Positions 27,559 to 36,075 of a stretch of DNA of 64,000 bases are shown here, piece by piece (the first letter of the stretch is position 1; each line of letters begins with the position of its first letter). Source of the DNA: Cellvibrio sp. 79 (GTDB lineage: Bacteria > Pseudomonadota > Gammaproteobacteria > Pseudomonadales > Cellvibrionaceae); NCBI GenBank assembly GCA_003056245.1, contig MVDH01000001.1:222794-286793 (forward strand). The letters are read 5' to 3'. Below the pieces are notes generated by a model. The model was not told the origin of the DNA and made no database searches. It saw only the letters and a program-made list of their open reading frames with translations. A program made the position numbers and the translations under genes.

Positions 27559-28374
27559 CTAGAAGAGACTCTCCTTAACAACCAACACATCGCCATCCAT
27601 CACAGGATCTTCTGGTTTGGCGCGCAATTCTTGCAATTTACCGCCAGCCTGCGGGCGCAGTAATTTGATGGTGCCGTTGCTAGCCCTGGCAGTTGGGCCA
27701 CCACCTGCACCTAAAGCCTGAATTACATTCAGTGGGCGATCCAATGGATACATGCCGGGGCTGTTAACTTCGCCGTTCAAATAAAAACGTCCTGCATTGG
27801 GTACATACAAGGTGTCGCCATCTTTCAACCACACCGGGGGAACATCACCCGCGTCGTAGTTGAGCAATTGTTGCAGGTCGTACTCGATCCGCTCCTGTTT
27901 GCCTTGGGTGAGGCGGGTCAAAATCAATTTTTCACTGCCGGATGGTGCCACGCCACCGGCCCATGCCAATGCTTGCGTCAGGCTGGTCGGGCCTTCCAGA
28001 ACCATGCGGCCCGGGCGGTTCACCTTACCGAGAATCGCCACCACCTGGCTGCGGTATTGGGTGACTAATAAATTCACCTGGGCATTTTTAAGGAAGTTAC
28101 CGCGTTGGTAACTTTCGGCGATAAATTCTGCGGCATCAGCACTGGTTTTACCGGCAATGTAAACACTGCCCAGAAGCGGGACCACCATGGTTCCGCGGGC
28201 GCTGATCTGGCCTTCTGCAGTTAGTTCGGGTTGGCCATAGATAGTGACTTTTACTTCGTCACCTGTGCCTAATCGATAACTATCGGTAGCGGCACTTGCT
28301 GCTCCCCCGATACCGGGTAAAAAAATTGTCAGAAGTACAAGGAAAGTTTTGCGGAGCGTAGACACAAACATCAT
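27559..28374 (-). CDS. GumB/Wza-like outer-membrane polysaccharide export protein
   Basis: 271 residues with a signal peptide (start MMFVSTLRK, hydrophobic core, cleavage near ASA). The Poly_export domain begins at YRLGTGDEVKVTIYGQPEL, followed by two SLBB domains (VAILGKVNRPGRM and FYLNGEVNSPGMYPL). It forms the outer-membrane or periplasmic channel for the polymer. There is no lipobox Cys, as opposed to E. coli Wza. First gene of the ten-gene minus-strand operon. Confidence 0.92.
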   Translation of the reverse strand: MMFVSTLRKTFLVLLTIFLPGIGGAASAATDSYRLGTGDEVKVTIYGQPELTAEGQISARGTMVVPLLGSVYIAGKTSADAAEFIAESYQRGNFLKNAQVNLLVTQYRSQVVAILGKVNRPGRMVLEGPTSLTQALAWAGGVAPSGSEKLILTRLTQGKQERIEYDLQQLLNYDAGDVPPVWLKDGDTLYVPNAGRFYLNGEVNSPGMYPLDRPLNVIQALGAGGGPTARASNGTIKLLRPQAGGKLQELRAKPEDPVMDGDVLVVKESLF

Positions 28375-28754
28375 TTAGGCGCTGTCCTTATAGGGTCACC
28401 AGTGTTGGGGCATAAGTTTCAAGGCTTGGCTTTGCAAAAGCGGGGCCGGTTTGATGGGGGAAACGCATGAATCGCAAAAAATGAGACTTTGCTAACAACT
28501 GGCGGGGTTGGCGTTTTAAAAAGTGTCGCTTGTTATTCCATAAAAGCGTGAGCAAAAACCTTGTGTTATCTGTGAGTTGGTGCAAATTGTGCAGTTTTGG
28601 TGCAAAAAAGAACGTCGTTCAGCTGCCGTATAAAACGCTATGAATGGAATTAAAGCGGCGCATGAGTTTTTTGCATGGAAGGAATTTAGGGGCTTGGTGT
28701 ACAATGCGCGCCTATTTTTTACCCTTCCCACCCTTCCTAACTCAGGACTTATCT
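28375..28754. promoter_or_regulatory. Divergent control region between the gum-like operon and glyA
   Basis: 380 bp separating the start of the gumB-like gene (minus) from glyA (plus). It must hold the promoters of both. A plausible glyA -10 box, TACAAT, lies at 28700-28705; no well-spaced -35 accompanies it. For the gum direction I see no convincing consensus box, operator palindrome or riboswitch. No coding sequence is supported here; the ATG-containing frame before 28755 is an extension of glyA. Confidence 0.45.
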
Positions 28755-30020
28755 ATGTTTGATAAAAGCCAGACTATTGCTTCTTTCGATCCCGAAATCT
28801 GGGCCAGCATCCAGAATGAGGGCAAGCGCCAGGAAGAACACATTGAGCTCATTGCCTCTGAAAACTACACCAGCCCAATGGTTATTGCTGCCCAGGGAAC
28901 CAAACTGACCAACAAATATGCGGAAGGCTATCCCGGCAAGCGCTATTACGGCGGTTGCGAGTATGTGGATGTGACCGAATCGTTGGCCATTTCCCGAGCA
29001 AAAGAGCTGTTCGGTGCTGACTACGCTAACGTTCAGCCTCATTCTGGCTCTCAAGCGAACTCGGCTGTTTACGCCGCTCTTTGTGCTCCGGGCGATACAG
29101 TGCTGGGCATGAGCTTGGCCCACGGCGGTCACTTGACCCACGGTGCCAAAGTGAGCTTCTCTGGTAAAATTTACAATGCTGTGCAATATGGTCTAAACCC
29201 TGAAACCGGTTTGGTGGATTACGAAGAAATCGAGCGTCTGGCAGTTGAGCACAAGCCAAAAATGATCGTGGCGGGTTTCTCAGCCTACTCGCAAGTATTG
29301 GATTGGCAACGCTTCCGCGACATCGCTGACAAAGTCGGTGCTTACCTGTTTGTAGATATGGCCCACGTTGCCGGTTTGGTGGCTGCCGGTTTGTATCCAA
29401 ACCCGGTGCAAATCGCCGACGTAACTACCACAACCACGCACAAAACCCTGCGCGGTCCTCGCGGCGGTATCATCCTTGCCAAGGCTAACGAAGAGATCGA
29501 GAAGAAACTTAATTCGGCAGTGTTCCCCGGCGGTCAGGGCGGCCCGTTGATGCACGTGATTGCTGCTAAAGCGATCAGCTTCAAGGAAGCGATGACTCCG
29601 GAATACAAAGCCTACCAGCAACAAGTAGTGAAAAATGCCAAGGCGATGGCTGCGACCTTTATTGAGCGCGGTATCAACATTGTGTCTGGCGGTACTGAAA
29701 ACCACCTGATGCTGGTTGACTTGATCGGTAAAGCCTACAGCGGTAAAGATGCGGACGAAGCCTTGGGCAAAGCCCATATCACCGTAAACAAAAATGCTGT
29801 GCCTAATGATCCGCGCTCACCGTTCGTGACTTCCGGTATTCGTGTGGGTACTCCGGCGATTACGACTCGCGGCTTCAAAGAGGCAGAATCAATCCAGCTC
29901 ACTAACTGGATTTGCGATATTTTTGCAGCCCTCGAAGCAGGTAATGCCGATGCAGTTATTGCTGATGTAAAAGGCAAAGTAGCTGACCTGTGTAAGAAGT
30001 TCCCGGTGTACGCTGAGTAA
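28755..30020 (+). CDS. glyA: Serine hydroxymethyltransferase GlyA
   Basis: 421 residues. PLP enzyme that converts serine and tetrahydrofolate to glycine and 5,10-methylene-tetrahydrofolate. Recognised by [46 protein letters not shown], the PLP lysine motif [14 protein letters not shown], and [12 protein letters not shown] near the end. The ATG at 28755 is chosen because family proteins begin just before this point and AGGA precedes it; an upstream in-frame ATG at 28644 lies before the likely promoter. Confidence 0.97.
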   Translation: MFDKSQTIASFDPEIWASIQNEGKRQEEHIELIASENYTSPMVIAAQGTKLTNKYAEGYPGKRYYGGCEYVDVTESLAISRAKELFGADYANVQPHSGSQANSAVYAALCAPGDTVLGMSLAHGGHLTHGAKVSFSGKIYNAVQYGLNPETGLVDYEEIERLAVEHKPKMIVAGFSAYSQVLDWQRFRDIADKVGAYLFVDMAHVAGLVAAGLYPNPVQIADVTTTTTHKTLRGPRGGIILAKANEEIEKKLNSAVFPGGQGGPLMHVIAAKAISFKEAMTPEYKAYQQQVVKNAKAMAATFIERGINIVSGGTENHLMLVDLIGKAYSGKDADEALGKAHITVNKNAVPNDPRSPFVTSGIRVGTPAITTRGFKEAESIQLTNWICDIFAALEAGNADAVIADVKGKVADLCKKFPVYAE

Positions 30021-30036
30021 TATGTTCAAGCACTCT

Positions 30037-30064
30037 AAAAGCCGCCTCTAGGGGCGGCTTTTTT
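30037..30064 (+). terminator. Rho-independent terminator of glyA
   Basis: A 10-bp stem (AAAAGCCGCC with GGCGGCTTTT, loop TCTAGG) continues into a T-run. It begins 17 bp after the stop codon. Confidence 0.9.
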
Positions 30065-30776
30065 ATTGCCCGAAAAAATGTGGCCAATGAATTAGCAAAT
30101 TCTATTGGGCTCATAAATAGCGTTTATTACTTTACGGGCTGAGTGATTCCACTCAAATTCAAAATCTTCATATAACTAAATGTAAAAAACCTAATTATAA
30201 ATAGATTATTTTATAAAAATCGTAATAAAAAATTGCAAACTAGCGCACGTTACATCTACAATTTGTTTAACTTGTGAACAATGACGACTTTGTGATGTTT
30301 TGCGTGCCGTTTATTCAGTTTTTTCAAATGGCATAAAGGACAACATGATTTTGTCAGGTTACCAAGTGATGGTCGTGTATTTATTTAAGGTAAACAACGA
30401 TAGGAATGCCCCAATAAATGCTAGACCCGGCGCGGTTTGCGCTTGTCAAAAGGAGGCCTAACGGGCCCTCGCACAAAAGGCACTTGCTGCTAAGAGTTTT
30501 CCCAAATCCAAAGGATGCTCAGGTTTCAGATGAACCCTGCGGTAGCTGTAGCGTGTAATCCAGAAAGAGTGTTTTAGCGTTGGCTAAATAGTCAGCTCGG
30601 GAATCTGCGCGCCAAAAAATCATATCGGGTTTTTGCCCATGTATCGCACTGAAGCTCATTGGAGCCTCAGCAGGGCCTCTGCATGCCTGAAAAAAGTGGC
30701 ATGCAAGGAATTGGAATATCAGGGGAGATTTCAATTCACGGAAGTTCTTCAGTAACTTCATTCGAGACAGATAAGC
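30065..30776. other. Gene-poor interval between glyA and the metalloprotease gene
   Basis: About 710 bp. The first half is very AT-rich; the second is of average composition. Short open frames on either strand (for example a plus-strand 39-codon frame at 30345 with AAAGGA upstream, and a minus-strand frame at 30519-30848 that overlaps the metalloprotease signal peptide) resemble nothing I know. No riboswitch or RNA gene was recognised. It presumably contains the promoter of the metalloprotease gene. Confidence 0.4.
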
Positions 30777-31832
30777 ATGCGCAATTTTTTTCACGCAGTA
30801 AAAATGTTGGTAAGTATTGGTTTGGTCATGTTCATAAATCCTGCACAAGCAGCGACCAAAGTTATCGATATCCTGGCTGTGTATACCAAAGGCGCCGCAG
30901 ATGTTTATCAGGGTGATCCATCAACCAGAATCAATCAACTATTCCAGGTGACCAATCAAATTTATCAAGACAGTGGGCTTGATATTGAAATTCGCCTCGT
31001 AAAAACCATGATGGTGGATTACACCGATGATAATGAAGGCGATGTTGCATTGCGCGATATTACCTACGCACGAAATGATGTATTTAACGATGTGGAAAAA
31101 GTGCGTGCGCAAGTAAAAGCTGACATGGTGATTTTTTATCGCCCTTTTACTTCTGCACAAGGCAGCTGTGGGCAAGCGTGGATTGTTGGTGAAGGCAGTA
31201 ACGGCGATTTCTCCAATCCCGATTATAAAAAATTTATGTATTCACATATCCCGTTAAACAGTTGTGGCGATTTTGCAACCGCGCATGAACTTGGCCATAA
31301 CATGGGTTTAAGACATTCCCGTCGCCAGGACGGAGCTGGTGCAGTATTTCCTTACGCAGTGGGCTATGGCGTTGATAATCAATTTGCGACGGTGATGGCG
31401 TATCAAAGTTCTTTTAATGTCGATTATTGGGATGGAAAAGTTTATAAATTTTCAAGCCCTGAATTGTCCTGCAAAGGACTTCCTTGTGGTGTTGATCGCA
31501 ACGATGCGGCTAATGGCGCCGATGATCGTTACGCTTTGAGCATCACCGCACCGCAAATTGCTAATTATTATTCTGATGTAGTGGTTTCGAGTAGCGCATC
31601 TTCTGTTTCAAGCGCAAGTGTATCCTCTGTTTCATCAAGCTCTGTTTCAAGTCTTGCTGTTAGCAGCGCCAGTTCATCAGCAGATGTTATACAAAAACCT
31701 GCAGAAAATACGGCTTCTGGTGGTACAGGTAATAGTGGAGGCGGTGGTGGTGGCAGTATGAGTATGTTTTTATTAATTCTGTTGTTGGGTTGTATTTTTA
31801 TGCGCCGCCCGTTGGTTGTTTCAGGAAATTAA
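30777..31832 (+). CDS. Secreted reprolysin-like zinc metalloprotease with GlyGly-CTERM sorting signal
   Basis: 351 residues. Signal peptide ending near PAQAA, then an M12-like catalytic domain with the extended zinc motif HELGHNMGLRH (His170, His174, His180) and a following Met-turn-like VMAYQ. After about residue 265 comes a Ser/Val-rich linker, then a Gly-rich segment (SGGGGGGS), a hydrophobic helix and a basic end (RRP). This tripartite end matches the GlyGly-CTERM signal, which is processed by rhombosortase and typically found on type II secretion substrates. No rhombosortase gene lies in the window. Monocistronic, followed by a terminator. Confidence 0.88.
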   Translation: MRNFFHAVKMLVSIGLVMFINPAQAATKVIDILAVYTKGAADVYQGDPSTRINQLFQVTNQIYQDSGLDIEIRLVKTMMVDYTDDNEGDVALRDITYARNDVFNDVEKVRAQVKADMVIFYRPFTSAQGSCGQAWIVGEGSNGDFSNPDYKKFMYSHIPLNSCGDFATAHELGHNMGLRHSRRQDGAGAVFPYAVGYGVDNQFATVMAYQSSFNVDYWDGKVYKFSSPELSCKGLPCGVDRNDAANGADDRYALSITAPQIANYYSDVVVSSSASSVSSASVSSVSSSSVSSLAVSSASSSADVIQKPAENTASGGTGNSGGGGGGSMSMFLLILLLGCIFMRRPLVVSGN

Positions 31833-31863
31833 TTTTATATCGGACGATAAACCGTTTTTTTTG

Positions 31864-31900
31864 TTGGCGCCCTAATTTTTTAAGGCGCCATTTTTTTTAA
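31864..31900 (+). terminator. Rho-independent terminator of the metalloprotease gene
   Basis: A stem of TGGCGCC with GGCGCCA, extended by TAA/TTA pairing inside, is followed by eight T residues. It lies about 32 bp after the stop codon. Confidence 0.8.
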
Positions 31901-32056
31901 TTAAATAAACTGTTTTTTATTTAATACTCTTGTATTTAATTTTTATGGGTTCCCACATAAAATTTTTTTATATAAATATGATCTATGTTTGGTGTTGACA
32001 GCGAGGAGTGCTTTGCTAGCCTCAGGAAGTAAATAAATTTTAAAGTTTATGGAGGC

Positions 32057-32081
32057 GCACAAAATTATTTTGTGCATTTTT
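32057..32081 (+). terminator. Isolated hairpin with T-run in the interval before ompA-like gene
   Basis: GCACAAAA pairs with TTTTGTGC around a TTA loop, followed by ATTTTT. It is 225 bp downstream of the metalloprotease stop, which already has its own terminator, and 240 bp before the next start. TTGACA at 31995-32000, with a weak TAGCCT 16 bp later, could start a short transcript ending here. This is a candidate small RNA or attenuator, on weak evidence. Confidence 0.4.
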
Positions 32082-32241
32082 AACATTGGAGTGTAACGGA
32101 GCATAAAGATGACATATTGTTGTGTGTTATGTTGTGTAATTGAATTTTTGGTTTTTTTTGGCTTCAAGCATTCCCCCTGATGTTCTCTCCTGGTTTTCCC
32201 ATCAAATAAATAATCGCTGCAAATAGAAAGTTATTTTCTAA

Positions 32242-32284
32242 AGGACAGCTGTTGTCGCCTTAATGGCGGGGTTTCGCCTGTCTT
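32242..32284 (+). promoter_or_regulatory. Structured 5' leader of the ompA-like gene
   Basis: An outer stem, AGGACAG (32242-32248) with CTGTCTT (32278-32284, one G-U pair), encloses a GGCG at 32265-32268. That GGCG can pair with CGCC at 32256-32259 or with CGCC at 32275-32278. The two inner hairpins exclude each other. The element sits 28 bp before the AAAAGGAG ribosome binding site. A regulatory role is only inferred from the pairing. Confidence 0.3.
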
Positions 32285-32324
32285 GCAGATTCAAGGTTAT
32301 CCTTTATCTCTAAAAGGAGTGGTT

Positions 32325-33419
32325 ATGGAATCTTTCCGTGCAACCAGCATACATTTATTCAAAACACACTTATCGAACATACATTCCCGCACACCATTTT
32401 TCCTGAAATTGTATCTACTAATACTTGTGATGACAGGGGCCCCAACTTTGGCGTTGGCAGGCGAATATCCAGGTTGGTACGCCGGATTCAGGGCAGGTTA
32501 TTCAAGCAATGAAAAATCTTGTATGGATGACCGAATCTCATGCGATAAAACAGATACCGGTTACGGAATTTTTACCGGTTATGATTTTACTCCCCGTTAT
32601 GGCGTTGAACTTTCCTGGAATGATATTGGTGACTCCAAAGCCCAGTACCAGGTATTGAATCTGGATGGAAAGCTGCAAGAAATAGATGTGTCCTTAAAAG
32701 TTTCCCAGCCATTAAATGAACGCGTGTTGTTTTACGGAAAAATAGGTGCTGCTTACTGGGATGGAGAAGTTACTGGCGGGCCATGGACTGAAAGTGATTC
32801 AGGTGTTCGCCCGTTAGTAGGCGTGGGAGTTGAATTTCCATTTGCATCGCAGTGGTCTGCACGCGTCGAATACCAATACATTGATAAAGTGGGCAATCGC
32901 GCAATGGGACATGCCAATCCCAATTTTTTGGGTCTGTCATTGATATGGCACTTTTCCACGCCGTCGCCTCCGCCACTTCCCACTCCTGAATTAAGTCCCG
33001 AGCCAAAACCCGAACTCCAAATTGTTGCCGTGAAAGAGCCTGAGCCGCAATTTATCGAGCAACGCATTACTGTTGACGAACAATTGGGTGGTCCGTTATT
33101 TGAATTTAACAAAGCTGAAATTCGTAACACGGTGGCGATTGATCAAGTCCTTAAAATATTAATTGATAATCCCGGTTTACAGGTATCAATAACCGGGCAC
33201 ACAGATTCTCGTGGGAAAGCGGATTACAACCAACGGTTGTCAGAAAAACGCGCTGCCGTAGTTGCGGATTATTTGCATAAAAATGGTGTTGATTCCCAGC
33301 GAATAAAAACATCAGGCGTAGGGGCGAGTGAGCCGGTGGCCGACAATCAAACTGATGTTGGTCGAGCTAAAAATCGTCGGGTGGAGTTTGTTATTAGCGA
33401 CACAAAAACAAATCCCTGA
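32325..33419 (+). CDS. OmpA-family outer-membrane protein
   Basis: 364 residues. A long N-terminal export signal (hydrophobic segment ending ALAGE) precedes an 8-strand OmpA-like barrel (YPGWYAGFRAGYSS to LSLIWHF). A Pro/Glu linker (PSPPPLPTPELSPEPKPE) and a C-terminal OmpA peptidoglycan-binding domain follow, with the signature ITGHTDSRGKADYNQRLSEK and GRAKNRRVEF. It anchors the outer membrane to the cell wall. The start at ATG 32325 has AAAAGGAG at 32312-32319; the frame is open upstream to a TTG at 32283 but that lacks a binding site. The TSP3 lipoprotein gene follows after 32 bp. Confidence 0.9.
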   Translation: MESFRATSIHLFKTHLSNIHSRTPFFLKLYLLILVMTGAPTLALAGEYPGWYAGFRAGYSSNEKSCMDDRISCDKTDTGYGIFTGYDFTPRYGVELSWNDIGDSKAQYQVLNLDGKLQEIDVSLKVSQPLNERVLFYGKIGAAYWDGEVTGGPWTESDSGVRPLVGVGVEFPFASQWSARVEYQYIDKVGNRAMGHANPNFLGLSLIWHFSTPSPPPLPTPELSPEPKPELQIVAVKEPEPQFIEQRITVDEQLGGPLFEFNKAEIRNTVAIDQVLKILIDNPGLQVSITGHTDSRGKADYNQRLSEKRAAVVADYLHKNGVDSQRIKTSGVGASEPVADNQTDVGRAKNRRVEFVISDTKTNP

Positions 33420-33451
33420 TTCCACTGGTTGCTCTACGCAAGGTGACTGCC

Positions 33452-35821
33452 ATGAAAAATTTATCAATTCTTTTATTTGCTTTTATCGTTACCGGATTGA
33501 GTGGGTGCGGTGGTGGAAACAACAGCGGTTTTCCTGCTGATACCGAATTCGAACGTTCATCAACAACATCTTCTACCCGATTTTCTTCTGGTGGTGGTGA
33601 ATTGCCACCAAGTAGTTCTTCCACTCAGATGTCATTGGCATCAAGTGCAATTACATCAATATCCAGTGCAGCTACGTCGGCAAATTCGAGCAGTAGTTCC
33701 AGCGTTGAAGGCGGCGCGGGCGAATTACCGTCAAGCTCAACTATTTCGAGCAGCAGTGTTTCGACTGGTAATTTTTCCAGTAGCAGTTTTTCCAATAGCA
33801 GCAGTTCGAGCCTTGATGGCGGCCCGGGTGAATTACCTTCAAGTTCTTCAATCGCTTCATCGTCTTCAAGTGCGCCGGCTGTTACAGACAGTGATGGCGA
33901 TGCGATTCCGGATGATCTCGATAACTGCCCGAATAATTCCAATCCCGATCAACTGGATGCAGATGACGATGGGGCTGGTGATGTATGTGATAGTGATATA
34001 GATGGCGATAACGTTGCCAATCCAACGGACAATTGCACATTGGTTGCAAATGCTAACCAGGCAGATTTGGACAGCGATGGTGTTGGCGACGCTTGTGATG
34101 TGGATAGGGACGGCGATGGTGTTCTGGATTCCACTGATAATTGCCCCGTTGTTGTGAATGCGGATCAGGCGGATGCAGATGGTGACGGTGTCGGAAATGC
34201 GTGCGACGCGAATACGGACAGTGACGCCGACGGTGTTGATGACGGTGTTGATAATTGCCCGGCTACCGCCAACACCAATCAACTGGATACCGACGGTGAT
34301 GGAACGGGCGATGGTTGTGATCCCGATAGCGATGGGGACAGTGTGCCGGACACTACCGATAATTGTCCGTTAGCAGTGAATGCTTCCCAGGCAGACCAGG
34401 ATGGTGACGGTATTGGTGATACTTGTGATACGGACGTTGATGGCGACGGCATCGGCAACGCACAGGACAATTGCCCATCCGCTGCAAATGCAGGCCAGGT
34501 AGATCTGGACAGTGATGGTATTGGCGATGTGTGTGATACCGACCGGGACAGCGATGGCGTGCCCGATACGTCGGACAATTGCCCTGTCACTGTGAATACC
34601 AATCAGGTAGATAACGATGGTGATGGCGTGGGTGATGCCTGCGATAACAACATTGATAGCGATGGCGATGGTATCGATGATGGTGTCGATAATTGCCCCG
34701 CAATCGTTAATCCGTTGCAGGAAGATGGCGATGGCGATGGTGTTGGCAACCTTTGTGATGGCGATAGGGATGGTGATAGCAGGCCCAACGCACTGGATAA
34801 TTGCCCGCTGGTGTCCAACCCGTCCCAGTCAGATCAGGACGGAGACAGTATTGGTGACTCCTGCGATGACGATACCGATGGCGATACCGTTATCAACTCA
34901 TTGGACAACTGCCCGTTTGTTTCCAATAGCAATCAGCTGGATCTGGACGCGGATGGAATTGGCGATGCCTGCGACAACGATAAAGATAATGATGGCGTTG
35001 CAGACAGTGCGGACAATTGCCTCGCAATCGCCAACCCCAACCAGGCGGATGCCGATGGTGATGATATTGGTGATGTTTGTGACTCAAATGCCGATACGGA
35101 TGGCGACGGTATAGATGATGGTTTTGATAACTGCCCGGTGGTCGCCAATCTCAACCAGCTCGACAGCGACGCCGATGGCACCGGTGATAGCTGCGATAAC
35201 GACATCGACGGTGATAGCGTATTAAACAGCCTCGACAGCTGCCCGCTGCAGGGCAATGTTGCCCAACTGGACCAGGATGGTGATGGTATTGGCGACACTT
35301 GTGACCCGGATATTGATGGCGATAGTGTTCTCAATGCTTCCGATAATTGCGCATGGGTTTCCAACACCGACCAGGCAGACGTAGACGGTGACGGCATCGG
35401 TTACGCCTGTGACACCGACCGTGATAATGACGGTGTGCTGAACGCGGCTGACAACTGCCCGTTAATTGCCAATACCAACCAGCTTGATACCGATGCTGAC
35501 AGCATCGGCGACGCTTGCGACAGCAACATTGATGTGGATGCGGATGGTAACGATGACGGTTGGGATAACTGCCCGGCAATCGCCAATCCCCACCGGCCCA
35601 CCCTAAGGTGGCCCCACCCAGCCGCCATAACAACAGGCGTAACTGTGCGAGGACACAAAACACCGCGACGTGCCTTGTGCCGAACTGGGAATAAAACCGG
35701 GGGTGAGAGTCCCGGCTGCGGGATTTACCGCAGCGCGGGCAGGTTAGTGGATGAGGGTGGGGCTGTCAACGCGAATGCGGTAATGAGATGTAATTCATGG
35801 TGGCACTTAATAAAGCGATAG
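33452..35821 (+). CDS. Lipoprotein with Ser-rich linkers and sixteen TSP3 repeats, 3' end disrupted
   Basis: Begins with a lipoprotein signal (ITGL-like core, lipobox LSGC), then about 115 residues of Ser-rich linker with three GELPSSS-type motifs. From residue 146 come sixteen calcium-binding thrombospondin type 3 repeats (DGDGVxDxxDNCP type, 36-38 residues each). After ...NCPAIANP at 35590 the repeat pattern stops; the last 77 codons encode an unrelated Arg/Gly-rich stretch derived from a GC-rich element. The original C-terminal part, often a surface or OmpA domain in such proteins, is therefore missing. ATG 33452 has AAGGTGA upstream at 33440-33446. Whether a functional product is made is uncertain. 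Confidence 0.8.
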   Translation: MKNLSILLFAFIVTGLSGCGGGNNSGFPADTEFERSSTTSSTRFSSGGGELPPSSSSTQMSLASSAITSISSAATSANSSSSSSVEGGAGELPSSSTISSSSVSTGNFSSSSFSNSSSSSLDGGPGELPSSSSIASSSSSAPAVTDSDGDAIPDDLDNCPNNSNPDQLDADDDGAGDVCDSDIDGDNVANPTDNCTLVANANQADLDSDGVGDACDVDRDGDGVLDSTDNCPVVVNADQADADGDGVGNACDANTDSDADGVDDGVDNCPATANTNQLDTDGDGTGDGCDPDSDGDSVPDTTDNCPLAVNASQADQDGDGIGDTCDTDVDGDGIGNAQDNCPSAANAGQVDLDSDGIGDVCDTDRDSDGVPDTSDNCPVTVNTNQVDNDGDGVGDACDNNIDSDGDGIDDGVDNCPAIVNPLQEDGDGDGVGNLCDGDRDGDSRPNALDNCPLVSNPSQSDQDGDSIGDSCDDDTDGDTVINSLDNCPFVSNSNQLDLDADGIGDACDNDKDNDGVADSADNCLAIANPNQADADGDDIGDVCDSNADTDGDGIDDGFDNCPVVANLNQLDSDADGTGDSCDNDIDGDSVLNSLDSCPLQGNVAQLDQDGDGIGDTCDPDIDGDSVLNASDNCAWVSNTDQADVDGDGIGYACDTDRDNDGVLNAADNCPLIANTNQLDTDADSIGDACDSNIDVDADGNDDGWDNCPAIANPHRPTLRWPHPAAITTGVTVRGHKTPRRALCRTGNKTGGESPGCGIYRSAGRLVDEGGAVNANAVMRCNSWWHLIKR
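33887..35590 (+). repeat. TSP3 repeat array with 438-bp higher-order period
   Basis: Sixteen units of 108 or 114 bp. Every fourth unit is two residues longer and has the D-x-DGDGIDDG-DNCP form; the ATAA(T/C)TGCCC of these units begins at 34251, 34689, 35127 and 35565, exactly 438 bp apart each time. Units at equal positions in the four-unit blocks resemble each other more than their neighbours, which indicates growth by duplication of a four-unit block. Confidence 0.9.
35645..35820 (+). mobile_element. Possible 5' fragment of a group II intron
   Basis: Starts with GTGCG, the consensus first bases of bacterial group II introns, right after the break in the TSP3 gene. Inside are GAACTGGGAATAAA, GGGGGTGAGAGTCCCGG (a local hairpin with the GTGAGAGTCC form common in domain I of many such introns) and a perfect hairpin CTGCGG/CCGCAG at 35716-35733. 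No reverse transcriptase and no domain V were found downstream, where sequence becomes AT-rich at about 35820. If correct, only about 175 bp of the intron remain. Assignment rests on pattern recall and needs a covariance search. Confidence 0.4.
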
Positions 35822-36075
35822 TATTTACTTTGCTTTATTGCTGACGGTAATTGTTTGCTGGGTATTTTTTTGTTCATAGATTAAGTTGGGATTTGAAGCG
35901 TATTTTGAGTTGTTAATTTTTTAATCAACACGTAGGTTGTGCGCAGGTAAGTAGTGCTGTTCGAGACAATCTAAGTATGCCCCATCCATGATCTGTTTGA
36001 ATGCACACAATCTGGTACTCTTATATGACCTGTTGTGTCTAGTTCATACCTATTAACTTTTGAAAGGGGAATTTT

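Noticed and set aside
28375-28754. Riboswitch before glyA
   Set aside because: No glycine, SAM, THF or c-di-GMP aptamer core could be matched by eye.
30519-30848. Minus-strand 109-codon frame
   Set aside because: Overlaps the protease signal peptide, has no known family and no ribosome binding site.
31943-32167. Minus-strand 74-codon frame
   Set aside because: Lies in AT-rich noncoding sequence with a hairpin terminator and shows no family features.
33887-35590. Regular repeats that could suggest a CRISPR array
   Set aside because: The repeats are translated TSP3 units in one reading frame with no constant direct repeat and spacer pattern.
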